The position numbers and the translations under genes were made by a program. A stretch of 5,119 nt of DNA from Desulfobacterales bacterium HSG17 (GTDB lineage Bacteria > Desulfobacterota > Desulfobacteria > Desulfobacterales > Desulfococcaceae): the NCBI GenBank assembly GCA_030377945.1, contig JAUCGD010000245.1, forward strand, positions 1 to 5,119, given 5' to 3'. This document shows positions 1 through 5,119 of this stretch, piece by piece (within the stretch, counting starts at the first letter, position 1; each line of letters opens with the position of its first letter). The notes under the pieces are model-generated. The model did not search any database. It had not been told where the DNA came from and saw nothing but the letters and a program-made list of their open reading frames with translations.

Positions 1-7
1 AAGGAGG
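1..7 (+). promoter_or_regulatory. Shine-Dalgarno of flaG
   Basis: The sequence AAGGAGG is fully complementary to the 16S rRNA tail and sits 8 bases before the flaG ATG at 16. It fixes the flaG start. It also contains the AAGGA core that CsrA can recognise, so CsrA could in principle compete with ribosomes here; that part is inference. Confidence 0.9.
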
Positions 8-15
8 TAATAATA

Positions 16-381
16 ATGAACGTTTTAACAAATGCACAGGCAAACATGGAAGTGTCTGGTGTAAATCCGGCTGCTGTTGTAGAAAAATCAGCAAGCATAC
101 AAAAGTTGGAAGCAAACCGCCTGGATCTTTCCAAAGAGCTGCCCCCTTCAAAAATTTCAAAAGAAGATGTTGAACAAATGGTTGAAGTGCTTAAAGATCT
201 GACAGATACGCTTCAAACAAAACTGAATTTCAGTGTAGATGAAGGGACTAACAATATCGTTGTTAAGGTTATTGATAAAGATACAGATAAAGTTATCAGG
301 CAGATTCCACCGGAAGAATTATTGAAATTGCAGGAAAAAATGCAGGATTTGACAGGTTTTCTGTTAGACAATATTGGTTGA
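16..381 (+). CDS. flaG: FlaG family flagellar protein
   Basis: This is a complete 121-residue FlaG-family protein, a small flagellar accessory that in other bacteria associates with the filament and limits its length; its exact mechanism is not settled. The first 45 or so residues are a low-conservation, polar leader. The family domain covers about residues 50-120: a helix (SKEDVEQMVEVLKDL), then the conserved strand pair LNFSVDEGTNNIVVKVID (70-87), then the hallmark VIRQIPPEE (93-101) and a closing amphipathic helix. There is no signal peptide or membrane segment. The first ATG is chosen because a perfect AAGGAGG lies 8 bases upstream; the Met at residue 11 has no comparable site. The gene converges on fliW with a 3-base gap, so it is the last gene of its own transcript; any partners such as fliD or flagellin would lie left of the window. 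Family assignment is firm. Confidence 0.95.
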   Translation: MNVLTNAQANMEVSGVNPAAVVEKSASIQKLEANRLDLSKELPPSKISKEDVEQMVEVLKDLTDTLQTKLNFSVDEGTNNIVVKVIDKDTDKVIRQIPPEELLKLQEKMQDLTGFLLDNIG

Positions 382-384
382 TTT

Positions 385-810
385 TTATTGTAAAAGCTGG
401 TGCTGATGGGAATATGAACTGTTCTGCAAAATAAATTGCAGACCTTCTTTTCTTTTGTTGTTTATAACAAGAGGCGCCATAAAATTGGCTGTCATCTTTT
501 CTGGATTCCCCTTTGGTATGGTTACAATGACAAAACATGAGATTTCATCGTTCTGAAGATCCCACGATACAATTTTTTCAAGCTCGTTTTGCTCAATCGA
601 ATATTCAGGAAGGATTTTAACAGGATCTAAAACCACAAAGGACAAATCAGGATCATCCACACACTGAAATAAAAGAAAAGGGACAGTCTCCTCTTTTTGA
701 AGAACAACATAGCGTTTTTTATCTTTAAATCCAGGTATGCCGAGCGGCATATTGATTATTTTCTGCTCATCTATTTCAATTTTCCCGAATTGTCTTGTAT
801 TAATTTTCAT
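385..810 (-). CDS. fliW: Flagellar assembly factor FliW (CsrA antagonist)
   Basis: This 141-residue protein is FliW, a cytoplasmic beta-barrel protein that binds either flagellin or CsrA. In characterised systems, FliW bound to CsrA prevents CsrA from repressing flagellin mRNA, and unexported flagellin titrates FliW away. Family landmarks are the N-terminal PLGIPGF (22-28), the central FLLFQCVDDPDLSFVVLDP (45-63), and the C-terminal MTANFMAPLVIN (106-117) followed by QFILQNSSYS (125-134). The length is typical of the family. The ATG overlaps the csrA stop by one base (TAATG), which supports translation by re-initiation. An AAGGAG lies 14 bases upstream, farther than normal spacing, inside the last codons of csrA. 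It is the last gene of the - strand cluster and ends 3 bases from the flaG stop. Confidence 0.97.
   Translation of the reverse strand: MKINTRQFGKIEIDEQKIINMPLGIPGFKDKKRYVVLQKEETVPFLLFQCVDDPDLSFVVLDPVKILPEYSIEQNELEKIVSWDLQNDEISCFVIVTIPKGNPEKMTANFMAPLVINNKRKEGLQFILQNSSYSHQHQLLQ
423..442 (+). terminator. Weak candidate terminator hairpin for flaG, inside fliW
   Basis: TCTGCAA (423-429) and TTGCAGA (436-442) form a perfect 7-bp inverted repeat with a 6-base loop, followed on the + strand by a pyrimidine-rich, T-rich stretch (CCTTCTTTTCTTTTGTTGTTT). It begins 42 bases past the flaG stop and lies within the fliW 3' coding region. The stem is short with only three G-C pairs and the T-tract is interrupted, so this could be chance. 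Confidence 0.25.
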
Positions 811-812
811 TA
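809..812 (-). other. csrA-fliW stop/start overlap (TAATG)
   Basis: On the - strand the csrA stop TAA and the fliW start ATG share one A. Such an overlap normally lets the terminating ribosome restart, so CsrA and its antagonist would be made in linked amounts. The overlap is seen directly; the coupling is inferred. Confidence 0.8.
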
Positions 813-1055
813 CTTCTTTTCTATCTCCTTGGTTCCAAACAATTTTGCAGCCTTTGTAATATCTAATTTATCACCTTTTGATGAAAGAATATTCTCTCTT
901 TGAATAGATTCAAAAACTTCCTGCCTGAGTACTGTAATTTCTCTTGGAGCATCAATGCCAATTCTGATACTATTCTTACCTGTTTCGACAATTTTGACAA
1001 TAATATCATCACCAATAACAATGCTTTCACCAATCTTTCTTGTTAAAATAAGCAT
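810..1055 (-). CDS. csrA: Carbon storage regulator CsrA (RNA-binding translational regulator)
   Basis: This 81-residue protein is CsrA/RsmA, a homodimeric RNA-binding protein that recognises GGA in mRNA leaders and usually blocks ribosome access. It begins with the canonical MLILTRKIGESIVIGDDI and carries the core RIGIDAPREITVLRQEVFE (31-49). Leu4 and Arg44, two residues important for RNA binding in characterised CsrA proteins, are both present. Compared with the 61-residue E. coli protein it has a charged C-terminal extension of about 20 residues (roughly 58-81). Extended C-termini are common in CsrA proteins from bacteria that also have FliW, and are implicated in FliW binding. It starts 4 bases after the flgL stop without a well-placed Shine-Dalgarno, the nearest G-rich element (GGTGG, 1071-1075) being 15 bases away, and overlaps fliW by one base. 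Its position makes flagellin mRNA, outside this window, the likely main target. Confidence 0.97.
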   Translation of the reverse strand: MLILTRKIGESIVIGDDIIVKIVETGKNSIRIGIDAPREITVLRQEVFESIQRENILSSKGDKLDITKAAKLFGTKEIEKK

Positions 1056-1059
1056 AGGT

Positions 1060-3375
1060 CTATAAATAATCCACCAGGCTCAAGTTGATAACTTTTGATG
1101 TTGAATTCAAAGATGCTTCATAAGCTGTCTGAATAGCTTTTAAATCCATTATAGATTCAACAACATCAGCATCTTCTATCATTGATTTTCTTTCAGTAAT
1201 GGTCAGCTTTGTTTCTGCACTCACCTGTTTTCTTATCTCCAGCCTGTTGTATTTTATCCCAATATCTGAAAGAGTTGATGTTATGCTGTTATAATGTGTA
1301 TCAAGTCTTGTCATTGTCCTGCTGATACCATCGACATCGTCCTTTGCAAGGTATTTCTTTAGTTCAAATAGTGTTTCAAAAAGTCCCCACGTGACTTCGT
1401 CACCTTTTGCTGGGTTTGCATTTACATCTGTCTGGTTAAAACCCAGCACCTGGGCAGCATTGTCTGAAGCATTACTTCCACTCCCCCATAAAAGCTGCAA
1501 ATCTTCGAGTTTCCGACCTGTTTCTCCATCTTCTTTAATTGTGAACTTGTTACTTATATAGCTGTAAGAGACATCATAGTCAACCCTGTTGCCTTTTTCT
1601 TCAGATACATCTTCCATTGCATCTTCGATTACCCTTGCAAGGGTATCAGGGTTTGAATATGTCCCGGCAGGTATTCTGGCAGTTAATTCACTGGTGTTTT
1701 CTTTGCTGCCTCCGGGCAGAATTTCTTTAAAATTGATATAATCGTTGGTTCCGGCTGTAATGGTGAAAAGCGTAACAATATTGTCACTTGTATATGTTGA
1801 AGCACCAAGATCATCTACTGCATCAAAGCCAAGCTCTGAAGCTGCATTAATAACACTATTTGCACCATTGGCCCAGGGAAGGCTGAAATTAGTCAGGGTG
1901 GAATTTTTATCTTCAATTGTAAATTTACCACTAGAACTGCTGTAGGCAACCTCATAATCAATATTGTTAGCTGAAGAGCTTTCCATGGCAGCTTCAATGG
2001 CAGTGGCAAGCATATCCATGTCATAATAATTCCCTTTTGGAATTGCAGCAGCCAACGGAGAGGAGAGACCCGCCACAGGATGAAGTTCCTGAAAATCAAT
2101 AACGTTATTGGTAAAATCAAATGTTTTTAACGTTACTTCCGAATTGCTGACAGCGGGTTTATAGGATATATCTCCTGAAAATCCAAGATCCGGACCAATA
2201 CTGTGATCATTGGATGCTGATACAATATCAAACTCAATGTATCCACTGGGGCTAGCAGGTGAGTCAAGGGATATATTAACATCTGAGAGTCCATCACCGG
2301 AAAGATCCAGTTCAAAATAACTTTCACTGCCTGATATCTCAAGGGGAAGTCCATATCCCGGATCATTTAAAATTTTCCATTTGTCAATTCCATCCCAGGT
2401 AAACCGCAATGGGGCAGCACCTGAAGGTTCAGGAGTATCGTATACAAGAGCCTTATCATTTACAATATTGACATTAACTCCTTCTTTAATAATTCCCTGG
2501 GTGTTCAGACCAGCAATCCTTGGAGTTTCTCCTGATTCCCATAAAAGATCAAAACCCATATATCCATCATATCTGCCATCATTGACAATGGAAAATTTTT
2601 TATCGTCACTATCATAGGACACATCATAGTTTATTTCATAACCAAACTCTTTTGATGCCTTATTCATTGCATTCCTGACAACAATAGAAAGTTTTTCAGA
2701 GGTATAAATCCCATCGGGGATGGTACCTTCAAGGACTAATTTGGAGTTTTCTCCCACTCCAGGATCTTCCCTGAAAAAAATTTTATTATTTGTTCCATCA
2801 ACCTTGATCTCAGTTTCTGTGAGGACTTTATTACCATCACGGCCGACCTCAAGCTGACTGACTGTCCCGGTTTTAATTGCAAAACCAGTATCAGTACCAT
2901 GATATACAACCTTGCCAGGGTTTGTTTCATTATCATAGCTGAAAGATTTAATATTTGTTTTTATTCCAGAAAAAATATAACTTCCATTAACCTGGGTATT
3001 TCCCAGGGACAGAATCTGGTCGATAATCCCTTCAACTTGCTCCACAGCATCTGTTCTCTCGTTTGCACTCATTGGAGCATTCACCATCTGGGTGCTTAAA
3101 AGTTTTGCATTAATAATCTGATCAGAGACGGATCTCAAGGCAGATTCAGAACCATTAAGCCAGGTTCTTCCCATTTCAATATTTCTGTCAAGCTGGGATA
3201 AATTATCTATGGACAGTCTTAAATCAAGTACTTGTGACAATCCTATGGGATCATCGGAAATATTGTTGATCCGTTTTTGTGTACTGATAACTTCATTGGC
3301 ATCTCTTAAATTATTGGTAAGTGAATTAAGCTGATATCTTGAGGTGCCATACAATGAAATATTTGGGACCCTCAT
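1060..3375 (-). CDS. flgL: Flagellar hook-filament junction protein FlgL (HAP3), enlarged
   Basis: This is FlgL, the second hook-filament junction protein, exported by the flagellar type III apparatus and placed between FlgK and the flagellin filament. The N-terminal D0/D1 helices span about residues 1-140 (RVPNISLYGTSRYQLNSL, then RINNISDDPIGLSQVLDLR, then QVNGSYIFSG). The C-terminal helices span about 660-771 (ERKSMIEDADVVESIMDLKA, ending in SLVDYL). At 771 residues it is far longer than the roughly 300-residue classical FlgL. The extra length is a beta-rich, surface-exposed middle with three diverged copies of one domain (about 194-290, 423-519, 543-648) and a calcium-loop-like module (about 322-399) that also occurs in the neighbouring FlgK. 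No cysteine is present, as is usual for exported flagellar axial proteins. The ATG lies 7 bases behind a perfect AAGGAGG, 16 bases after flgK. Identity is firm; the role of the insertion is unknown. Confidence 0.95.
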   Translation of the reverse strand: MRVPNISLYGTSRYQLNSLTNNLRDANEVISTQKRINNISDDPIGLSQVLDLRLSIDNLSQLDRNIEMGRTWLNGSESALRSVSDQIINAKLLSTQMVNAPMSANERTDAVEQVEGIIDQILSLGNTQVNGSYIFSGIKTNIKSFSYDNETNPGKVVYHGTDTGFAIKTGTVSQLEVGRDGNKVLTETEIKVDGTNNKIFFREDPGVGENSKLVLEGTIPDGIYTSEKLSIVVRNAMNKASKEFGYEINYDVSYDSDDKKFSIVNDGRYDGYMGFDLLWESGETPRIAGLNTQGIIKEGVNVNIVNDKALVYDTPEPSGAAPLRFTWDGIDKWKILNDPGYGLPLEISGSESYFELDLSGDGLSDVNISLDSPASPSGYIEFDIVSASNDHSIGPDLGFSGDISYKPAVSNSEVTLKTFDFTNNVIDFQELHPVAGLSSPLAAAIPKGNYYDMDMLATAIEAAMESSSANNIDYEVAYSSSSGKFTIEDKNSTLTNFSLPWANGANSVINAASELGFDAVDDLGASTYTSDNIVTLFTITAGTNDYINFKEILPGGSKENTSELTARIPAGTYSNPDTLARVIEDAMEDVSEEKGNRVDYDVSYSYISNKFTIKEDGETGRKLEDLQLLWGSGSNASDNAAQVLGFNQTDVNANPAKGDEVTWGLFETLFELKKYLAKDDVDGISRTMTRLDTHYNSITSTLSDIGIKYNRLEIRKQVSAETKLTITERKSMIEDADVVESIMDLKAIQTAYEASLNSTSKVINLSLVDYL
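1432..1749 (-). repeat. FlgL middle domain repeat, copy C
   Basis: This encodes FlgL residues about 543-648, the third copy of the repeated domain. It runs through INFKEIL, IPAGTYSNPDTLARVIEDAM (568-587), YDVSYSYISNKFTI (600-613) and LLWGSGSNASDNAAQVLGF (628-646). It is most like copy B and begins about 123 residues after it. It leads directly into the C-terminal D1/D0 helices. Confidence 0.75.
1819..2109 (-). repeat. FlgL middle domain repeat, copy B
   Basis: This encodes FlgL residues about 423-519, the second copy of the repeated domain. It runs through IDFQEL, IPKGNYYDMDMLATAIEAAM (445-464), YEVAYSSSSGKFTI (474-487) and LPWANGANSVINAASELGF (499-517). The order and spacing of these blocks match copy C. 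Confidence 0.75.
2179..2412 (-). other. Calcium-loop-like module in FlgL shared with FlgK
   Basis: This encodes FlgL residues about 322-399. It runs through LRFTWDGIDKWKILND, a Gly-rich segment, then FELDLSGDGLSD and GYIEFDIV. The loop at residues 357-365 (2281-2307) has the spacing DxSxDGxxD, seen in EF-hand and dockerin-type calcium loops. The same arrangement occurs in flgK at 3944-4138. The likeness is seen directly; metal binding is inference. Confidence 0.6.
2506..2796 (-). repeat. FlgL middle domain repeat, copy A
   Basis: This encodes FlgL residues about 194-290, the first and most diverged copy. It runs through NKIFFRED, IPDGIYTSEKLSIVVRNAMN (219-238), YDVSYDSDDKKFSI (250-263) and FDLLWESGETPRIAGLN (275-291). 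It is separated from copy B by the calcium-loop-like module. Confidence 0.7.
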
Positions 3376-3382
3376 ATTAAGT

Positions 3383-3389
3383 CCTCCTT
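3383..3389 (-). promoter_or_regulatory. Shine-Dalgarno of flgL
   Basis: On the - strand AAGGAGG lies 7 bases before the flgL ATG, in the 16-base flgK-flgL gap. It decides the flgL start and shows that flgL can initiate independently of flgK. Its AAGGA core would also suit CsrA, which is inference only. Confidence 0.9.
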
Positions 3390-3391
3390 TT

Positions 3392-5119
3392 TTATCTTAC
3401 TGAAATAAGTGTAGTCAGCATTTCATCACAAACGGTTAAAAGCTTTGATGCTGCTGAAAATGCATGCTGATATTTCATCAGTTTAATCATCTCTTCATCA
3501 AGGGATACAGCTGACACAGCATCCCTTTGTTCTGTCATCTGATTTACCATGATGTCTGCAAATTCCCTTGATGTTTTTATACTTCTTGCTTTTACTCCCA
3601 GGGTGCCAACCATTGTATTATAATAGTCATCAAGACTGGACAATATAATACTGGACTGGGCTTCAAATCCTCTGTTAAATTCCCAGTGTTTCATGGTTAT
3701 AGTCTTATGCTGCACATCTGCCAGGGCAAGTGCATTTTCATTATTTCCCTGGGTTATATGTCCTGTTTCACTATCAATTTTACCTGCAGCAATATATTTT
3801 GTATCACTCAAATTTTCATTGATTTCAATTGTATTTGAATCAGAACCTTTAAAAAAAGTATTGATACCGGCAGCAGCCATAATACCTGAATCACTTGAAT
3901 TGTCATCTCCAAAAGCATATCTTACATCATGGGCATCATGTTTGAGCATATCAAAGCGAAGATAGCCGTCTCCAGTAACCTTTTTGCTAAAGTCAACCGA
4001 GATATCCCCAAGCCCATCTCCATTCATGTCAATCTTAAATCCATCATCATCACCGCCGGCAGGCAATATCTGGGCAACACCACCTGTTGTATCATTCAAT
4101 ATCCCCCAATTACCGGATGATCTGACAAGCTGAAAATCAAGGGCTTTTAAATTAAGTGCTTCCCAGTCTAAAATTTCAATGGAAGTGTTTTCAGAACTAA
4201 ATCCGTTACTGCCTGAATATTCAATATTTTCCATATTAAAATAGTTATCTGATGCCTGAATTTGCAGCTGATTTGCCAGGGTAATAGAAGCATTCATTCC
4301 TCCAGCCTGTTTATTAAACTGATTTTTAAATGAATCAAGTGTCCAGTGCCAGTCAGACATTAATTCACCACTGCCCTGTCCTGTTGAATTATAAGAGACA
4401 GGAATACCTGATTCATCTGTAGTAATAGTGAAAACATCACCATCAAAAAGGGTGCCATCGTAAAAATTTAGTATCATCCCGTCCACTTCAATTTCAATTG
4501 CAGCAGAAGGTGTTCTGGGGGGATTGTGTCCTTCAATCTCAAAACTTCCTGAAGATGCTGATGAATACCATTCGATTTTAAGGTTCTCTTCTCCATAGGC
4601 TGGAACATGACCTACCTGACCCGGTGAAACAACCTTAAAATGGTAAATATCATTTATACTTTTTGCCTGGCGGAATACGCGCAGATCAATTGGATTTGGA
4701 AGCCCCCCGGTATCTGTATTAATGGTCAAAGTATTCCCTGCTACAAGAGCTCCCTTGGAGATATCAAAGGAGATGGTTTGGGAGCCTCCTTCTGTAATCC
4801 ATACTGTACCCACGTCTTCTATAGTTAAAAGACCTGAATTTCCAGTAGAATCACCATGCTTATCAAACCGCTCCCAGTGAATAACAGCTTCATCTGAATA
4901 TAAAGATGAGGTTGAAAAATCCCGGTATGTATTGCCAGATTCGAGGAGATCATTTTCGGGATCACTTGCTCCTTCTCCCGTTCCCGTTGAAACAAAAAGT
5001 TTTGCAGCATTACCCGACCCACTACCATCATCGTCTGAAAAATTTATAATTTCTATTGGATTTTCAAAAGAAGCACTCTTAATTATGGAGACTGATTTAC
5101 CATTACGGATAATTTTATA
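3392..5119 (-). CDS. flgK: Flagellar hook-associated protein FlgK (HAP1), 5' end beyond window
   Basis: This is the C-terminal 575 residues of FlgK, the first hook-filament junction protein, exported to the hook tip to bridge hook and FlgL. The frame stays open from the TAA at 3392 to the right edge, so the N-terminal D0/D1 helices are missing. The last 80 or so residues are diagnostic: YYNTMVGTLGVKARS, then DAVSAVSLDEEMIKLMKYQH, then KLLTVCDEMLTTLISVR. Before that comes the FlgK-type GIMAAAGINTFFKGSDSNTI. Further upstream the protein is beta-rich and Asp/Gly/Ser-rich, with two similar hairpin-like segments ending in TINTDTGGLP and TITTDESGIP, and a module with DMNGDGLGD that is also found in FlgL. 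The visible part alone already exceeds the size of a typical 550-residue FlgK, so the full protein is enlarged. One cysteine lies near the C-terminus. A GTG at 4813 is internal, not the start. Confidence 0.95.
   Translation of the reverse strand, partial: YKIIRNGKSVSIIKSASFENPIEIINFSDDDGSGSGNAAKLFVSTGTGEGASDPENDLLESGNTYRDFSTSSLYSDEAVIHWERFDKHGDSTGNSGLLTIEDVGTVWITEGGSQTISFDISKGALVAGNTLTINTDTGGLPNPIDLRVFRQAKSINDIYHFKVVSPGQVGHVPAYGEENLKIEWYSSASSGSFEIEGHNPPRTPSAAIEIEVDGMILNFYDGTLFDGDVFTITTDESGIPVSYNSTGQGSGELMSDWHWTLDSFKNQFNKQAGGMNASITLANQLQIQASDNYFNMENIEYSGSNGFSSENTSIEILDWEALNLKALDFQLVRSSGNWGILNDTTGGVAQILPAGGDDDGFKIDMNGDGLGDISVDFSKKVTGDGYLRFDMLKHDAHDVRYAFGDDNSSDSGIMAAAGINTFFKGSDSNTIEINENLSDTKYIAAGKIDSETGHITQGNNENALALADVQHKTITMKHWEFNRGFEAQSSIILSSLDDYYNTMVGTLGVKARSIKTSREFADIMVNQMTEQRDAVSAVSLDEEMIKLMKYQHAFSAASKLLTVCDEMLTTLISVR
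3944..4138 (-). other. Calcium-loop-like module in FlgK shared with FlgL
   Basis: This encodes a FlgK segment running through DFQLVRSSGNWGILND, a Gly/Asp-rich stretch, then FKIDMNGDGLGD and GYLRFDML. The loop at 4004-4030 has the spacing DxNxDGxxD, with acidic or amide side chains at positions 1, 3, 5 and 9. W.ILND, the GDGL.D loop and GY..FD occur in the same order as in the FlgL module at 2179-2412. Calcium binding is inferred, not shown. Confidence 0.6.
4400..4453 (-). repeat. FlgK short beta-hairpin repeat, copy 2
   Basis: This encodes TLFDGDVFTITTDESGIP in FlgK, the partner of the segment at 4697-4750. It is preceded by IEIEVDGMILNFYDG, so the unit may be larger than the 18 aligned residues. 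Confidence 0.5.
4697..4750 (-). repeat. FlgK short beta-hairpin repeat, copy 1
   Basis: This encodes ALVAGNTLTINTDTGGLP in FlgK. It aligns without gaps to TLFDGDVFTITTDESGIP at 4400-4453, with 8 of 18 identical residues and most others similar. It probably marks two related beta domains in the exposed part of FlgK. Confidence 0.5.

Noticed and set aside
351..364. Small inverted repeat (ACAG/CTGT) near the flaG 3' end as a terminator for fliW
   Set aside because: The stem is only 4 bp and no T-run follows on the - strand.
296..538. Open frame of 80 codons on the - strand spanning the flaG-fliW junction
   Set aside because: It overlaps the 3' ends of two well-supported genes and its translation shows no recognisable motif.
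697..903. Open frame of 68 codons on the + strand, antisense to fliW and csrA
   Set aside because: The hydrophobic-looking translation is what antisense AT-rich coding sequence usually gives, and no ribosome binding site was evident.
1056..1140. Promoter for csrA inside the flgL 3' end
   Set aside because: TTGAGC and TATAGA can be found on the - strand but at a spacing of about 13-15 bases, and TTGAAT has no matching -10 at 17 bases; not convincing for sigma-70 or sigma-28.
1745..3099. Several 63-78 codon open frames on both strands within flgL (e.g. 1745-1945 +, 1893-2120 -, 2133-2366 -, 2381-2617 +, 2736-2936 -, 2899-3099 +)
   Set aside because: All lie wholly inside flgL in other frames and have low-complexity or meaningless translations; flgL is supported by strong family motifs at both ends.
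3392..4813. A 473-residue gene starting at the GTG at 4813
   Set aside because: The same frame continues without a stop for 102 further codons to the window edge and the extra residues read as continuous FlgK-like beta-rich protein, so the GTG is an internal valine codon.
4825..5031. Open frame of 68 codons on the - strand
   Set aside because: It overlaps the flgK frame entirely in another phase, has no family resemblance and no ribosome binding site that would justify it.

Overview
The window is a compact, AT-rich stretch of bacterial chromosome devoted entirely to late flagellar assembly and its post-transcriptional control. It has one gene on the + strand (flaG) and a tight cluster on the - strand, read from the right edge towards the left: flgK (5' end cut off by the window), flgL, csrA, fliW. 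No mobile element, RNA gene, CRISPR array or non-coding stretch longer than about 16 bases is visible; nearly every base is coding. The flgK-flgL-csrA-fliW order and the oversized, repeat-containing hook-filament junction proteins suggest an anaerobic Desulfobacterota (former deltaproteobacteria) type of organism. That placement is an inference from gene order and protein style, not from a marker gene.

Layout: flaG (16-381, +) begins right behind a perfect Shine-Dalgarno at the left edge and converges on fliW with only 3 bases between the stop codons. fliW (385-810, -) follows csrA (810-1055, -) in a TAATG one-base overlap. csrA follows flgL (1060-3375, -) by 4 bases with no good ribosome binding site of its own. 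flgL follows flgK (3392 to beyond 5119, -) by 16 bases that hold a perfect Shine-Dalgarno.

How the genes work together: FlgK and FlgL are the two junction proteins secreted by the flagellar export apparatus to join the hook to the flagellin filament, and FlaG is a filament-associated protein that influences filament length. CsrA is an RNA-binding repressor and FliW its protein antagonist. In the FliW/CsrA switch known from Bacillus and Campylobacter, free flagellin sequesters FliW so that CsrA blocks flagellin translation; once flagellin is exported, FliW is freed and inhibits CsrA. Placing the switch at the end of the junction-protein operon ties its synthesis to the stage just before filament growth.

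The least ordinary features are in the exported proteins. FlgL is 771 residues, more than twice the classical length, and its middle contains three diverged copies of a roughly 100-residue domain. A separate module of about 65-80 residues, carrying a calcium-loop-like DxN/SxDGxxD motif, is shared by FlgL and FlgK, which are neighbours in the same operon. The families themselves are well known; I see no sign of a wholly new system.
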